A stretch of 5,177 bases of DNA. Origin: Eikenella sp963548155. Lineage in GTDB: Bacteria > Pseudomonadota > Gammaproteobacteria > Burkholderiales > Neisseriaceae. Location: positions 1 through 5,177 of the forward strand of contig CAUUTP010000113.1 of NCBI GenBank assembly GCA_963548155.1, read 5' to 3'. Of the stretch, positions 5,113 through 5,177 are shown piece by piece. The notes beneath the pieces were generated by a model. The model did not search any database, had not been told where the DNA came from, and saw only the letters and a list, made by a program, of their open reading frames with translations. The position numbers and the translations under genes are program-made. How positions within the stretch are numbered: position 1 is the stretch's first letter; each line of letters starts with the position of its first letter.

Positions 5113-5177
5113 TTAATGGTGCTGAAACAGGCTGATTTCGCCGTTGTGGTATTGGTAGAGCAGGGTGGAAATGGTGT
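5113..5177 (-). CDS. C-terminal end of an unidentified gene, cut by window edge
   Basis: On the minus strand one frame runs open from the window edge to a TAA at 5113-5115, ending in LLYQYHNGEISLFQHH (20 complete codons in all). The stop is placed just before the DUS pair, the same arrangement as at the other gene ends here, and the other two frames give less protein-like compositions (Thr/Pro-rich or His/Pro-rich). I do not recognise the protein from so short a tail. The gene could also be spurious, since 65 bases is little evidence. Confidence 0.5.
   Translation of the reverse strand, partial: TISTLLYQYHNGEISLFQHH

Overview
The window is 5.2 kb of GC-rich bacterial chromosome that looks like Eikenella or a very close relative (Neisseriaceae, Betaproteobacteria). 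The main evidence is a 12-base word, AGGCTACCTGAA. As I recall, this is the Eikenella dialect of the Neisseriaceae DNA uptake sequence (DUS). It occurs six times exactly and seven more times with one or two changes. The encoded proteins also look neisserial, in particular a MutL with the endonuclease motif DMHA(X)2E(X)4E, as in gonococcal MutL.

All genes lie on the minus strand. In transcription order, from the right edge to the left, they are: the last 20 codons of an unidentified gene (5113-5177); leuB, 3-isopropylmalate dehydrogenase (3965-5035); a YjdM/PhnA-type zinc-ribbon protein (3541-3882); aroC, chorismate synthase (2341-3444); mutL (374-2284); and the first 84 codons of an IS481-type transposase (1-254) running off the left edge. 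leuB and aroC belong to amino-acid biosynthesis and mutL to DNA repair. They share no pathway, so this reads as neighbouring housekeeping genes rather than a functional operon. No stretch longer than 300 bases lacks a gene.

Every gap from the right edge to the end of mutL contains an inverted pair of DUS copies that can fold as a hairpin. Four of these pairs have terminator-like geometry. The fifth, upstream of leuB, has the opposite arm order. The gaps are short (56-119 bases), so each gene is either terminated separately or linked to the next by read-through. aroC and mutL have weak or no Shine-Dalgarno sequences, although their starts are fixed by in-frame upstream stops.

The most unusual structure is inside mutL: a 69-base near-perfect palindrome at 1168-1236 whose ends are DUS copies. 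It is exactly 23 codons long, lies in the linker between the ATPase and endonuclease domains, and keeps the frame open on both strands. It looks like a DUS-ended intergenic repeat that was accommodated within a coding sequence. I see no CRISPR array, tRNA, rRNA, toxin-antitoxin or defence system, and nothing that amounts to a wholly new multi-gene system.
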